From: Myroides odoratus
GTDB lineage: Bacteria; Bacteroidota; Bacteroidia; Flavobacteriales; Flavobacteriaceae
Assembly (NCBI RefSeq): GCF_001549985.1
Contig: NZ_LROZ01000021.1
Location: forward strand, 1-64,000
Direction of reading: 5' to 3'
DNA: 64,000 bases
Positions within the stretch are counted from its first letter, which is position 1. Each line of letters starts with the position of its first letter. A model generated the notes under the pieces. The model saw only the letters and a list, made by a program, of their open reading frames with translations, was not told where the DNA came from and did no database searches. Positions 1-9,590 of this stretch are shown here, in pieces. The position numbers were made by a program, and so were the translations under genes.

Positions 1-2046
1 GCAACCGAGAATAAATTCTATTACATCAAAGATGACGGCACACAAGGAGAAGTAGATTGGTCAGCGTTAAATACAACCAACGTAAGCTTTACATTGGATG
101 CTGATATGTTAACCGTTACGGATTCTGATGGAAACAAAGTACAATTGGACGTTAAAGAGATCGCAAATAATGCTACGTTCATTACGGAGTTAACGAATAA
201 CGATGAATTTATCACCAACTTGACAGAAAACGAAACGTTGATTTCGAAAATCGTCAATAAACTATCAGGTAAATACGGAAACGTCATCTACAATGCAACC
301 GAGAACAAATTCTATTACATCAAAGGTGACGGCACACAAGGAGAAGTAGATTGGTCAACGTTAAATACCACCAACGTAAGCTTTACATTGGATGCAGATA
401 TGTTGACAGTTACCGATTCTGATGGAAATAAAGTACAGTTGGATGTTAAAGAGATTGCAAATAATTCAACATTCATTACGGAACTAACGAATAACGATGA
501 GTTTATCACCAACTTGACAGAAAACGAAACGTTGATTTCGAAAATCGTCAATAAACTATCTGGTAAATACGGTAATGTCATCTACAATGCAACCGAGAAC
601 AAATTCTATTACATTAAAGATGACGGAACACAAGGAGAAGTAGATTGGTCAACGTTAAATACAACCAATGTAAGTTTTACATTGGATGCCGATATGTTAA
701 CCGTTACGGATTCTGATGGAAATAAAGTACAATTAGATGTCAAAGAGATTGCGAATAATGCTACGTTCATTACGGAATTAGTAGCTAACGAAACCTTAAT
801 TACAGAGATAGTAAACAAATTAACGGGTAAATATGGTAATGTATATTATAATGTAACAGATAATAAATTTTACTATATCCAAGAAGATGGAACGAAAGGA
901 GAAGTAGACTGGTCAGCAATTAACACCACGAATACTAGCTTCACGTTAGATGCTGATATGTTAACTGTTACGGATTCTGATGGAAACAAAGTACAATTAG
1001 ATGTCAAAGAAATTGCGATGAATGACACTTTCATTACGGAAGTCATTAATCAATTAAAAAATCAATATGGAAATGTTTACTATGATGTAACAAACAACAA
1101 ATATTATTACATCAAAGACGACGGATCGAAAGAAGAAGTTGATTTAGGAAGTGTAACCTTAGCTGGAGATGTAACAGGAGCAGCAGGAGCGACAACCTTG
1201 TCTAAAATCCAGGGTAATCCTGTAAGTGCAGCTGTAGCAGCAGCTGGGCAAGCCTTAGTATTTGATGGAACTTCATGGGTACCTGGTACACCTGAGGTGG
1301 ATGTAACAAAGATTACGGCAGGAAAAGAGTTGAAATCAGACGCTTCAATTACAGTAACAGACGGTACAGGAACGCTATTAAAAGAAGCGAGTATTAAGGT
1401 TGCAGATGATGGAATTACAACGGCACATATCAAAGATGGAACAATCCTACTAGAAGATATGGCTAAATCTCTTTTACCAAATCAAGTGTTAGTAACGAAT
1501 GGAAGCAATATTCCAAGCTGGGCGGATAAATCTTTACTATCAGCTTCACCATGGTTGGTACAAGGATCATCTACTATAGCAACATTGAATACACAAAATA
1601 TTTACCAAACTGGTACGATTGCTATTGGAGCCAATCAAATTCCAGCTACCGAAACGACAGCTAAATTATTTGTAGCTGGAGATGTAGTTACAACAGGGAA
1701 GTATTTTACAACCAATGCAGTATATGCGGATTATGTATTTGAAAAGTATTTTACAGGTAGCTCAGATATCAAGCTGACTTATGAGTTCAATACATTAACG
1801 GATATCGCAAGATTCGTCAAAGAGAACCATCACTTACCAGGTGTTACACCAATCAGTGAGTTAAATAAAAACGAAAGTGGATATGGATTTGATTTAACTA
1901 ATCTTTCTGTTGAGTTATTAGAAAAAGTAGAAGAATTATTCCTACATACAATCGAGCAACAAGACCAAATTGATCAAATGAAAAAAGAGCAAGCGACAGT
2001 CTTAGAGCGATTAGAGAAACTGGAGCAATTAATGGAGAAAAAATAA
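1..2046 (+). CDS. Tandem-repeat surface protein, 3' part (5' end outside window)
   Basis: The reading frame is open from base 1, so the first Met at base 94 is internal and the true start lies upstream. Visible are repeat units of about 98, 98 and 88 residues. Each has a run of short FIT-L type motifs (TFITEL, EFITNL, TLISKI), then GKYGNV, an aromatic NKFYYI strand, a DGTQGEVDW turn and a DSDGNKVQL strand. After the repeats (from about base 1140) come a GDVTGAAGATTL segment and a C-terminal region with YADYVFEKYF and HHLPGV, seen at the end of many secreted Bacteroidota repeat proteins. The protein ends in a coiled coil rich in E, Q and K. By family resemblance this is a cell-surface adhesin-like or fibre protein; no ligand can be inferred. 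It is the first visible gene of the surface/T9SS operon ending near 11.6 kb and is related to the repeat protein that starts at 60915. Confidence 0.85.
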   Translation, partial: ATENKFYYIKDDGTQGEVDWSALNTTNVSFTLDADMLTVTDSDGNKVQLDVKEIANNATFITELTNNDEFITNLTENETLISKIVNKLSGKYGNVIYNATENKFYYIKGDGTQGEVDWSTLNTTNVSFTLDADMLTVTDSDGNKVQLDVKEIANNSTFITELTNNDEFITNLTENETLISKIVNKLSGKYGNVIYNATENKFYYIKDDGTQGEVDWSTLNTTNVSFTLDADMLTVTDSDGNKVQLDVKEIANNATFITELVANETLITEIVNKLTGKYGNVYYNVTDNKFYYIQEDGTKGEVDWSAINTTNTSFTLDADMLTVTDSDGNKVQLDVKEIAMNDTFITEVINQLKNQYGNVYYDVTNNKYYYIKDDGSKEEVDLGSVTLAGDVTGAAGATTLSKIQGNPVSAAVAAAGQALVFDGTSWVPGTPEVDVTKITAGKELKSDASITVTDGTGTLLKEASIKVADDGITTAHIKDGTILLEDMAKSLLPNQVLVTNGSNIPSWADKSLLSASPWLVQGSSTIATLNTQNIYQTGTIAIGANQIPATETTAKLFVAGDVVTTGKYFTTNAVYADYVFEKYFTGSSDIKLTYEFNTLTDIARFVKENHHLPGVTPISELNKNESGYGFDLTNLSVELLEKVEELFLHTIEQQDQIDQMKKEQATVLERLEKLEQLMEKK
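79..1140 (+). repeat. In-frame tandem repeats, 294/294/264-bp units
   Basis: The block encoding NVSFTLDADM starts at bases 79, 373, 667 and 931, giving spacings of 294, 294 and 264 bp (98, 98 and 88 codons). The first two units are nearly identical at DNA level and the later ones drift. The shorter unit lacks one copy of the roughly 10-residue FIT motif. Base 1 lies inside a further unit, so the array continues to the left. Confidence 0.9.
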
Positions 2047-2065
2047 GCAACATCAGTAACTAGAT

Positions 2066-2091
2066 CCTTGCTGAAAGCAATTTTAGCAAGG
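2066..2091 (+). other. Intercistronic hairpin with two alternative pairings
   Basis: CCTTGCT (2066-2072) can pair with AGCAAGG (2085-2091). The inner TTGCT can instead pair with AGCAA at 2076-2080. No T-run follows, so this is not a normal intrinsic terminator. It lies between the repeat-protein stop and the next start and may affect RNA processing or stability. Confidence 0.4.
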
Positions 2092-2110
2092 GTTAAAAAA
2101 AGAAAAATGT

Positions 2111-5100
2111 ATGAAAAAAGTATATTTAATAATGTTTTTCCTATGTTCTATGTTGGTTATGGCTCAAACTCCAGGAGGAGTAACTGGAACAACCATAGAA
2201 TATTGGTTAAAAGCAGATGAATTGACAACCACCCCGATACATGATGGGGATGATGTGTCAATTTGGATGGACAAATCAGGAAACTCAAGACATTTTGCGA
2301 ATACCACAGGCTATTATCCTAGATTTATTAAATCGGCGATGAACTTTCATCCAGCTGTAGAGTTCTATAATGACGAAGATGCAACTACAGCTAATAATGA
2401 AAGACGAAGATTAGAATCGGTTGGAAATTTTCAGATGGATCCCAATAAATCCTATTTTGTCATTTGGATTTCCCGTTTGGAAAATGAATCGTTTTCAGGT
2501 TCATTAAAATATGCTCCTGTTTTTACCTTGAATACCGCCTCTAGTGGTGATAACTATGGTTGGACAGCAGGTACGGGGTCAACGGCTCAACGTTTGTGGC
2601 ATGAAACGAGAGGAAGCTCCTATACCCACAGTAATGATGGGAATATTTATGGAATTGGTATTGCAATGATGCCGAATAAAACAGCAACACCCCAGAGTCA
2701 AATACTTAATGGTGTCGTGAGTACCTCAACCATGGCAGGGAGAACGATGGCAACAGGACAAACAAAAAGTGTAATTGGAGGAGCGAGTTCAGGAACAACC
2801 AATCCTTATTACTACTATGGAGAAATCATGGAGGTTATTGTTTTGTCTAAACCAGCGGGAACTTCTGGAGCGGTTTTAACTACAGATGAGTTGCGTAAAA
2901 TCAATACTCATTTTGGTGTTAAGTATGGGGTAAGTATATATGATAACTATATTTTATCCAATGGAACTCCTATTTATAGTAGCATTTTACCAGGGTACTA
3001 TGACTATGCAAAAGATGTGTTTGGTATCGCCAGAGATGATCAAAGTGGATTGTATCAAAAGCAAGCTATGAGTACGGATAATCCTGTTTTAGCTGTGTCA
3101 TTAGGAGATTTTCAGGAAAATAATGCTGAGAATACTTCAACATTACCAGATAAAAACGCTTTGATGTTTGGGGGTAATGGACTAGAAGGAAATCAACCGT
3201 ATGCACATTTAGCAGGAACAGCCTTTATGAATTATACCTTACAGGTACATACAGATCCCGTTACTGGAGTGGTAAAACAAGAAAAATTAACGACTTTATT
3301 TAATTATAAACTCAAGGCCAAAGCAACAGGGCAGAGCTCTTATACAGTGAATGCCCGTATAGGAATTGGAACTTGGTTGTTGGTTAGTGCCAATCCAAAC
3401 TTCCCTCCAAGTCAATCGCGTATTTATAAAGTAGTTGATGGAGTGGCCAAAAACGTGGTCATTAACGATGGAGATTATATTGGATTTACTTCTGAATTTG
3501 TAGCTCCAGGAGGAGTAAGCAACGGACTGAGAATGTGGTTAAATGCGTCAAAGAAAAATACCATTACAGTAGATAGTCGAGGAGAGGTGGTGAACTGGGT
3601 AGATCACTCGGGGATGGGAACAACCTATAGAAAAAGAGGAGCAAATGGATCTGCACCTTTATACTTGGAAGCGGAAGAGCGAACAAACTTCCACCCAACA
3701 CCTTATTTCCGTAAATGGGAAGATTATTTGATTACCGATAAAGCCGCTATGTCTAGGGCTGTGCCTGATGATGTGGCCTTTTATGCGGTAGTAAATCACG
3801 ACTTTGAAAGTTCATCGCGATCCTATTTTATAGGGTTTGGTCAACAGACAATCGGAACCAACGCAAGACGACCTTCGTTTGGAGTGTATAAAGGAGGTTC
3901 AAGTAATGTTGATGGATTAGGACGTATCGGTTCTTCTGGATTGACAAATAGCCCAAGCCGATTGTTTAATACAGGAGCAACTACCATTGCCGGATATCAC
4001 TGGGATGTTGGAACGAGTGTTACTTTTGAGTTCGATGGAGGACATTCCGAATCTGTAACGCATAAATACACCAACGTATTGATGAACGGACCTGGAATGT
4101 TAGGACTAGGAAGTTCCTCTAAAAGCTACACCTTAAAAGGGGTAATGCCAGAGGTGATTTTATATGAAGGTGTGCTGACAGCCAATGAACGATCAAGAGT
4201 AAACTCGTACTTGGGAATTAAATACGCTATTACCATTAAATTGGGAACAGGCGTTTCGCCAAACTTCAATTACCTACTTTCGGATAATACCTCTATTTGG
4301 AATGGGAATGATGCATCACACAGAAATTTCCATCACAATGTGGCGTCTGTTGTACGTGATGATGATGCCGATTTGTACAACTACCAATCAAAATCAACTG
4401 ATCTAGGTTCGATTGTCCACATGGGAGTGGGAACTAAGTTAGGGAATGATCCCGAATTAGGCGTCATTAAAAAAGACAGAACGGCAGTAACTTGGGGGCA
4501 TAATGATGGAGCATTAACGCGTTTCTCTTTTGCTGGAAATCAAACGATTTGTGGAGAAATGGATTCCAAATTAAGTGGTAGAATTTGGATGGTCGATAAT
4601 ACGGATTTCGATCAAAGTATACTCGTACGCGCAGCAGATTCACAATTTCCTTTTAATGGACCCAACTGGCAAGTGTTCTTGTTGGTTGCAGATTCTCCAG
4701 GTAAATTAACGGCTAACCAATGGGACCGCGTTATTCCAATGGAATACTTATACGATGGACACCAAGTGAATTATAAATTTCCGAAAGACCAATTTACCTA
4801 TTTTACATTTGCAGCAAAAGCATTGCCAGGAATATGTGAGTCTTGTGATTTCAGTGGCGTAAAACGATTAGAGTTTACAAAGAATAGCTGGGCAAAAGGA
4901 GCCACTACACAAACGTTTAATTTAGGCGACGGATTTACAGCTGATGTAAAAGTAACCGTAGAAACACCCTCTTCTTTGAGAAGCCGTTACCCTCGACCTT
5001 CAACGTATCGCTCTTTAAGAGAATACAGAAGAAGAGGTTCAGGGGATAAGAAAATGGTGACTGAAGTTGTGCTCAAACAGAATGGTTCTTTAAAAGCAGC

Positions 5101-6634
5101 AGCGAGTTCATTTGAAATTTTTGAAGTTGACCGCTATGGCCATCGCTATAGTAATATCGAAGTATATGGAGTTTGTGGAGCGGGAGTCGTCATGCCAAAT
5201 CTAAGTTATGTTTCTGCTAAACCAACTTATAAAATTGAGGAAAATAGAGCAAAAGGACATAAATCATCTAGTTATGCGTCTCCGAAAGGAAGAATGTATG
5301 TAGAATTTGATGTTCCTGTAGAAAAAATCTATGTTGTTCATACCTATACAGGAAGAGCAGGAGCTGGAAATATGCGCATGGGAATTGGTCCTATGGATTT
5401 CTATTGTTTACCTCCATTACCAGAACCAAATGAAGAAGGATTAATCTTCACCAAACAAGGTCCACCAGAAATATTACTTTGTGAAGAGGCAACGTATACG
5501 TTCCGCATCGCAAATACAAACTGTGCGCCATACAAGGTGAATTTCTCTGATGTATTACCTGCAGGGATGAAATGGGTAAGCGAGTCGTTGTCAATTGATG
5601 ATACTGCAGTTGCTCAAGCAACGATTAACGCGTATGCACAAAGCAGTACACTTGATATTCAAAATATAGAAGTACCAGGTACATCAACCTTGACCTTTAG
5701 AGCGAAGGCGATTTTTGACCTTGATGCACCAGCAGGAGTATATGAAAACAGAGGGAAACTGAGTTATCAACCACTTGATGGTCCAGCTAGAACAGTAGAA
5801 TTACTGAGTTGTGATCGCTTGTCTACGGGATGCGAACCAACGCGTACGTTAGCAACCGGAGATCCAACCGAAAGACCATTGCCAATAGAAGTGGTGAGCG
5901 CCTTAACAGATAAAGGATGTTATGTTGAAAATGATGTCGTTACTGTAGCTGTTAAAGTGAAAAATCCAAATGCTTTTAGTATTCAGGATATGATGTCAGA
6001 ATTCAACTTCAATGACGAATTTACCTATGTAAATAATTCCTTGACATCAGCCTCACTTAATTTTGGTGGTGCTGTGATTGTAGATACGTCTGAATTAGGT
6101 AGTTTGATTATTGAAGATTTTGTACTCCCTCCAGGAGAGCATACCCTGACATTCAAAGTGAAAGCACCAAATCGCGCAGGAATCGTCATGGAAGATATTG
6201 ATCCACTTAATCCTGCTTTAGGACAACGTGAATCACCCTTATACCTTGATTTTGAATTGTTGAATGAATCGGATGATTTATGTTTAAATGCAATAACGTC
6301 AGAAGTATATGGGTCTTTGGAAGTAGAGTACTGTACTGTTTGTTACTACGATCCAGTAGAAGGGGACAGTGGAAATATATTGGATTCAGCAGGTTATTTG
6401 GCAATTACAACGTTAAATAGACCAGATAAAACATGGATTCCGAATCGAGGAAATGCCTTCATGATACTAGAATCAAAAACAAAAGGATTTGTCATCACGC
6501 GTTTGACTACGGCTCAAATCGAAAGACTAAGTCCTGTGGAAGGCATGCTAGTATATGATACAACAATCAATTGTCTAAAGATGTATAACGGAACCAATTG
6601 GGGCTGTTTAGATCAAGGATGTGTGGATGAATAG
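2111..6634 (+). CDS. Large secreted protein with lectin-like and DUF11-like modules
   Basis: A 1507-aa protein with a Sec signal peptide (ends VMAQ, about residue 19). Two similar modules follow, near residues 25-250 and 460-700. Each begins with a pattern such as YWLKAD...WMDKSG or MWLNAS...WVDHSG and resembles the concanavalin-A-like modules of flavobacterial surface proteins. Each is followed by a LGIKYA/FGVKYG segment. A Cys-containing stretch lies near residue 913, and DUF11-like beta-sandwich domains lie at roughly 1110-1400 (TYTFRIANTN, SDVLPAGM). The C-terminus (LVYDTTINCLKMYNGTNWG) resembles the YNGTNW module of Bacteroidota repeat proteins. There is no clear T9SS sorting domain at the end. 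It is the second visible gene of the surface operon, 64 bp after the repeat protein. A structural or adhesive role at the cell surface is inferred. Confidence 0.8.
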   Translation: MKKVYLIMFFLCSMLVMAQTPGGVTGTTIEYWLKADELTTTPIHDGDDVSIWMDKSGNSRHFANTTGYYPRFIKSAMNFHPAVEFYNDEDATTANNERRRLESVGNFQMDPNKSYFVIWISRLENESFSGSLKYAPVFTLNTASSGDNYGWTAGTGSTAQRLWHETRGSSYTHSNDGNIYGIGIAMMPNKTATPQSQILNGVVSTSTMAGRTMATGQTKSVIGGASSGTTNPYYYYGEIMEVIVLSKPAGTSGAVLTTDELRKINTHFGVKYGVSIYDNYILSNGTPIYSSILPGYYDYAKDVFGIARDDQSGLYQKQAMSTDNPVLAVSLGDFQENNAENTSTLPDKNALMFGGNGLEGNQPYAHLAGTAFMNYTLQVHTDPVTGVVKQEKLTTLFNYKLKAKATGQSSYTVNARIGIGTWLLVSANPNFPPSQSRIYKVVDGVAKNVVINDGDYIGFTSEFVAPGGVSNGLRMWLNASKKNTITVDSRGEVVNWVDHSGMGTTYRKRGANGSAPLYLEAEERTNFHPTPYFRKWEDYLITDKAAMSRAVPDDVAFYAVVNHDFESSSRSYFIGFGQQTIGTNARRPSFGVYKGGSSNVDGLGRIGSSGLTNSPSRLFNTGATTIAGYHWDVGTSVTFEFDGGHSESVTHKYTNVLMNGPGMLGLGSSSKSYTLKGVMPEVILYEGVLTANERSRVNSYLGIKYAITIKLGTGVSPNFNYLLSDNTSIWNGNDASHRNFHHNVASVVRDDDADLYNYQSKSTDLGSIVHMGVGTKLGNDPELGVIKKDRTAVTWGHNDGALTRFSFAGNQTICGEMDSKLSGRIWMVDNTDFDQSILVRAADSQFPFNGPNWQVFLLVADSPGKLTANQWDRVIPMEYLYDGHQVNYKFPKDQFTYFTFAAKALPGICESCDFSGVKRLEFTKNSWAKGATTQTFNLGDGFTADVKVTVETPSSLRSRYPRPSTYRSLREYRRRGSGDKKMVTEVVLKQNGSLKAAASSFEIFEVDRYGHRYSNIEVYGVCGAGVVMPNLSYVSAKPTYKIEENRAKGHKSSSYASPKGRMYVEFDVPVEKIYVVHTYTGRAGAGNMRMGIGPMDFYCLPPLPEPNEEGLIFTKQGPPEILLCEEATYTFRIANTNCAPYKVNFSDVLPAGMKWVSESLSIDDTAVAQATINAYAQSSTLDIQNIEVPGTSTLTFRAKAIFDLDAPAGVYENRGKLSYQPLDGPARTVELLSCDRLSTGCEPTRTLATGDPTERPLPIEVVSALTDKGCYVENDVVTVAVKVKNPNAFSIQDMMSEFNFNDEFTYVNNSLTSASLNFGGAVIVDTSELGSLIIEDFVLPPGEHTLTFKVKAPNRAGIVMEDIDPLNPALGQRESPLYLDFELLNESDDLCLNAITSEVYGSLEVEYCTVCYYDPVEGDSGNILDSAGYLAITTLNRPDKTWIPNRGNAFMILESKTKGFVITRLTTAQIERLSPVEGMLVYDTTINCLKMYNGTNWGCLDQGCVDE

Positions 6635-6643
6635 TTAATCACT

Positions 6644-6683
6644 GTGGAAAAGGGAAGGAACAGGTGTGAATTCCTTTTTCCAC
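6644..6683 (+). other. Strong intercistronic hairpin
   Basis: A 13-bp stem (6644-6656 with 6671-6683, one G-T pair) with a 14-base loop lies between the 1507-aa gene and the next gene. A T-run forms part of the 3' arm and only TATTCTAAATTTG follows, so it may be a partial terminator or an RNA-stability element that lowers expression of the downstream genes. Confidence 0.45.
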
Positions 6684-6703
6684 TATTCTAAATTTGAATT
6701 GCT

Positions 6704-7252
6704 ATGACAAATATTATAAATAAATCATTCTTTTTCTTTATCGTTTGTTCTTGCTTCAGCATTGCTTCAGCTGTTGGACAAACAGCTATTGGAAAAAAGA
6801 TGGTAGAAGGAAGCGATGTAATCCTAGATTTTAAAGTCAATGATAATAGAGGGATCATCTTGCCTTGGGTAACGGGTGCACAACAAGTAACAACACCTGT
6901 TGGAGGTACTTTAATTTTTGATTCGAACGACAAAAAAGTAAAGTACTATAAAGGAGGCACGGAGTCCACTTGGGTAGATCTATCGATCCAAGAAGGAAAT
7001 GTTGACCTAGGTATTCAACAACCCTTTGCTGAACAGGCAACCGTAGTGCCTTCCGTTTTAGGAAGTCGAACTTCAACTGCATCAGGTGTTCTTGTTTTAG
7101 AATCAAACAGTAAAGCGATGGTTTTACCAAAAATGGAGAGCCCACATTTGAACATTTTAAGCCCAAAAGCGGGAACAATGGCCTTTGATACCGTATCAAA
7201 AATGCTGTGCATTTTTAATGGAAAAGAATGGTCTTTTTGGAAAGTCAAATGA
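6704..7252 (+). CDS. Small secreted protein with two YNGTNW-type modules
   Basis: A 182-aa protein with a hydrophobic N-terminal signal peptide (about residues 1-26, ending ASAVGQ). Two related segments follow, each with a KxxVLP or RGIILP motif, then a GTLIFD/GTMAFD strand and an ending such as KYYKGG or CIFNGKEW. This is the short module seen in Bacteroidota proteins that begin VGIGT and read KGVLIPR...LVYN...YYWNGTxW. The same module occurs at the start of the repeat protein at 60915 and at the end of the 1507-aa protein upstream. It sits 69 bp after that gene and 56 bp before the T9SS cargo gene, in one direction. It is probably an accessory component of the surface operon; the exact function is unknown. 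Confidence 0.7.
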   Translation: MTNIINKSFFFFIVCSCFSIASAVGQTAIGKKMVEGSDVILDFKVNDNRGIILPWVTGAQQVTTPVGGTLIFDSNDKKVKYYKGGTESTWVDLSIQEGNVDLGIQQPFAEQATVVPSVLGSRTSTASGVLVLESNSKAMVLPKMESPHLNILSPKAGTMAFDTVSKMLCIFNGKEWSFWKVK

Positions 7253-7308
7253 GGATATTTCCTTGGAAATTTGGTAAAAACAGCAAGTACAGTTTAAAAT
7301 TCTAGAAC

Positions 7309-8634
7309 ATGAAAAAGAAAAAGTATACGATAGGACTTGCCTTTGGCCTTTTGGCTGGCGTAGTTCAGGCACAAAATACAGCGCAACAGGTAATGGTTAA
7401 TACAGGAGTAATGTTTGTAGCATCCAATGAAACACTCGCTACTCGTTTTGACTTTACCAATACAGCAGATGGAAAAGTAATTAACGATGGAACGGTTTAC
7501 TTTTTTCGAAATTTTAATAATGATGGTCACTATGGTTATAGTGGGAGTAAAAGTAGAACGACAAATAGCAGTAAAGCCATTTTTAAGCGATATGAAGGTG
7601 AAGAAGGCACTCAGCTTATTAGTGGGAATGCATTCTCTCAATTTTATAATATCGAATTAGATAATAGTAAGCCTTTGGTTGCTTTTGATCTCAAAAACAA
7701 CATGGATGTTTTTGGTACGCTTGAGTTTAAAGATGGAATTGTAAAAGTAGATGAATCCTTCAATCCGATAACAGAAGGTTCTTATGGTATGTTGACGTTC
7801 CATGAAGGAGCAACTGCTGCTGGTACAAGTGATCGTTCACATGCAGAAGGAAAGGTGGAAAAAATTGGAAATGAACGATTTGAGTTTCCAATTGGAGATC
7901 AAACCTACTTTCGACAAGCGATGATTAGTGCACCTAAGAGTAAAACAGATGCCGTTGTAGCAGAATATCGATTCAATGATACTGCTTTTTTTGAAACCCA
8001 TAAAACCACGACAGGTGTTGTGAAAGAATTGAACAACAGAGAGTACTGGAAATTAGAAGGAAAGTCCAAAGAGGTGGAAACGGTAATCTTGAGCTTAAGT
8101 TGGGATGAACGCACAACGTTACCTTCCTTATTGACTGATGTGGAGCGCGACCTTCATATTCTTCGTTGGGATGAAAAACAACAGCTATGGGTTGATGAAG
8201 GTGGGGTAGTAGATATGTCAACGAGAACGGTTTCTACACCAGCACAAATTAAAAATTTTGGATACTTCACCTTGGGTACGGTAAAAGCAGATTGGATCTT
8301 AGAAGAAGATGTAGTCATTTATAACTTAGTAACACCAGATGGCGATGGTAAAAATGATTATTTTATCATAGATAACATCCGAAAATACCCGAATAACCGA
8401 GTGGAAATTTACAACCGTTGGGGAGTAAAAGTATATGAAACGACAGGATATGATCCAAATGGAGATGGAAGTATGAATGTATTTAATGGATATTCAGAAG
8501 GTAAAATTACGGTAGACAAAAAGAAAAAATTACCGAGCGGAACGTACTACTATATTGTAACCTATGAATATACAGATGCCAATGGTAGTCGCATGATTAA
8601 GAAAGCGGCTAACTTACATTTAGAGACCAATTAA
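7309..8634 (+). CDS. T9SS type B cargo protein (gliding-motility-associated C-terminal domain)
   Basis: A 441-aa secreted protein with a signal peptide ending near residue 21 (VVQAQ). The middle is beta-rich, without a recognised catalytic motif. The C-terminal 100 residues match the CHU_C/type B sorting domain: NLVTPDGDGKND, then YPNNRVEIYNRWGVKVYE, then LPSGTYYYIVTY. In known systems this domain directs export by the type IX secretion system and is paired with a co-encoded SprF/PorP-like partner, which here starts 12 bp downstream. The context strongly suggests a surface-delivered protein of the same operon. The passenger part could be a structural or linking protein rather than an enzyme. 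Confidence 0.85.
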   Translation: MKKKKYTIGLAFGLLAGVVQAQNTAQQVMVNTGVMFVASNETLATRFDFTNTADGKVINDGTVYFFRNFNNDGHYGYSGSKSRTTNSSKAIFKRYEGEEGTQLISGNAFSQFYNIELDNSKPLVAFDLKNNMDVFGTLEFKDGIVKVDESFNPITEGSYGMLTFHEGATAAGTSDRSHAEGKVEKIGNERFEFPIGDQTYFRQAMISAPKSKTDAVVAEYRFNDTAFFETHKTTTGVVKELNNREYWKLEGKSKEVETVILSLSWDERTTLPSLLTDVERDLHILRWDEKQQLWVDEGGVVDMSTRTVSTPAQIKNFGYFTLGTVKADWILEEDVVIYNLVTPDGDGKNDYFIIDNIRKYPNNRVEIYNRWGVKVYETTGYDPNGDGSMNVFNGYSEGKITVDKKKKLPSGTYYYIVTYEYTDANGSRMIKKAANLHLETN

Positions 8635-8645
8635 ACCACAAAAAC

Positions 8646-9578
8646 ATGAGACTAAAAAAGACAACACGTACCGTATTTCTTCTAAGCTTAGGTTTGGTTG
8701 GTATAACGCAAACGTATGCACAGCAAGATCCACAATATACCCAATACATGTATAATCATTCCAATATCAACCCTGCTTATGCAGGAAGTAGAGAAGGATT
8801 ACAGATCTTCGGGTTATATCGCACGCAATGGGTGGGACTAGAGGGCGCACCTAAAACAGCTACCTTATCTGTCAATACACCCTTGGGAGACTCTGGATTG
8901 GGATTAGGTGTAAATTTTGTCAATGATCATTTGGGAGTCATGGATGATAATACCTTGTCCGTTGATTTATCTTATGCCATTGATTTGAATCACCAATATA
9001 AGTTGGCCTTTGGGTTAAAGGGATCGGCGAACTTACTAGATGTAAATTACAGTAAATTACACATTTACAATCCAACAGGCCCGGTGGCAGAAGATGATAT
9101 TAAGAATGAATTTTCACCCAATATTGGAGCTGGATTATTCTTGTATTCTGAGAAAGCTTATGTTGGATTATCCGCGCCTCATCTCTTGACGAGATCGCGG
9201 TATGATGACAATGAGGTGAGAACACTTCGCCAAAAAATGCATATGTACCTAACGGGAGGTTATGTTTTTGACCTAAATCCCAATTTGAAATTCAAACCTG
9301 CTGCTATGGTGAAAATGGAACAGGGATCACCCTTGCAAATGGACGTCAGTGCCAACTTTATGTTCTTAGATAAGTTTACGCTTGGGGCGGCTTATCGTTG
9401 GGATGCGGCAATAAGTGGATTAGTTGGATTTCAAGTGTCTGATAACATTTTTGTCGGGTACAGCTATGATGCTGAAACGAGTAAGTTAGCTCGCTACAAT
9501 TCAGGCTCTCACGAAATATTTATGCGTTTTAGTTTGTTTAACAGCTACAAGCGCGTTGCTGCGCCGAGGTTCTTCTAA
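8646..9578 (+). CDS. PorP/SprF family T9SS outer-membrane protein
   Basis: A 310-aa beta-barrel-type protein with a signal peptide (ends TYAQ, residue 26). The family N-terminal signature DPQYTQYMYN...INPAYAGSREGL is clear, as are the pattern of alternating amphipathic strands and the aromatic C-terminal end (PRFF). SprF and PorP proteins work with type B T9SS cargo: Flavobacterium johnsoniae SprF is needed for SprB delivery to the surface. It lies 11 bp after the type B cargo gene and 12 bp before the PorE-like gene, which is the classic arrangement. The specific partner is inferred to be the 441-aa protein and possibly the repeat protein upstream. Confidence 0.92.
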   Translation: MRLKKTTRTVFLLSLGLVGITQTYAQQDPQYTQYMYNHSNINPAYAGSREGLQIFGLYRTQWVGLEGAPKTATLSVNTPLGDSGLGLGVNFVNDHLGVMDDNTLSVDLSYAIDLNHQYKLAFGLKGSANLLDVNYSKLHIYNPTGPVAEDDIKNEFSPNIGAGLFLYSEKAYVGLSAPHLLTRSRYDDNEVRTLRQKMHMYLTGGYVFDLNPNLKFKPAAMVKMEQGSPLQMDVSANFMFLDKFTLGAAYRWDAAISGLVGFQVSDNIFVGYSYDAETSKLARYNSGSHEIFMRFSLFNSYKRVAAPRFF

Positions 9579-9590
9579 AAAGAAAGTATT

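Noticed and set aside
21..818. Minus-strand open frames across the left repeat array
   Set aside because: They repeat with exactly the same period as the plus-strand protein and are antisense shadows of the tandem repeats.
79..1140. Possible CRISPR array from the regular repeats
   Set aside because: Units are 264-294 bp, in frame and translated; no 20-50 bp repeat with unique spacers and no cas genes.
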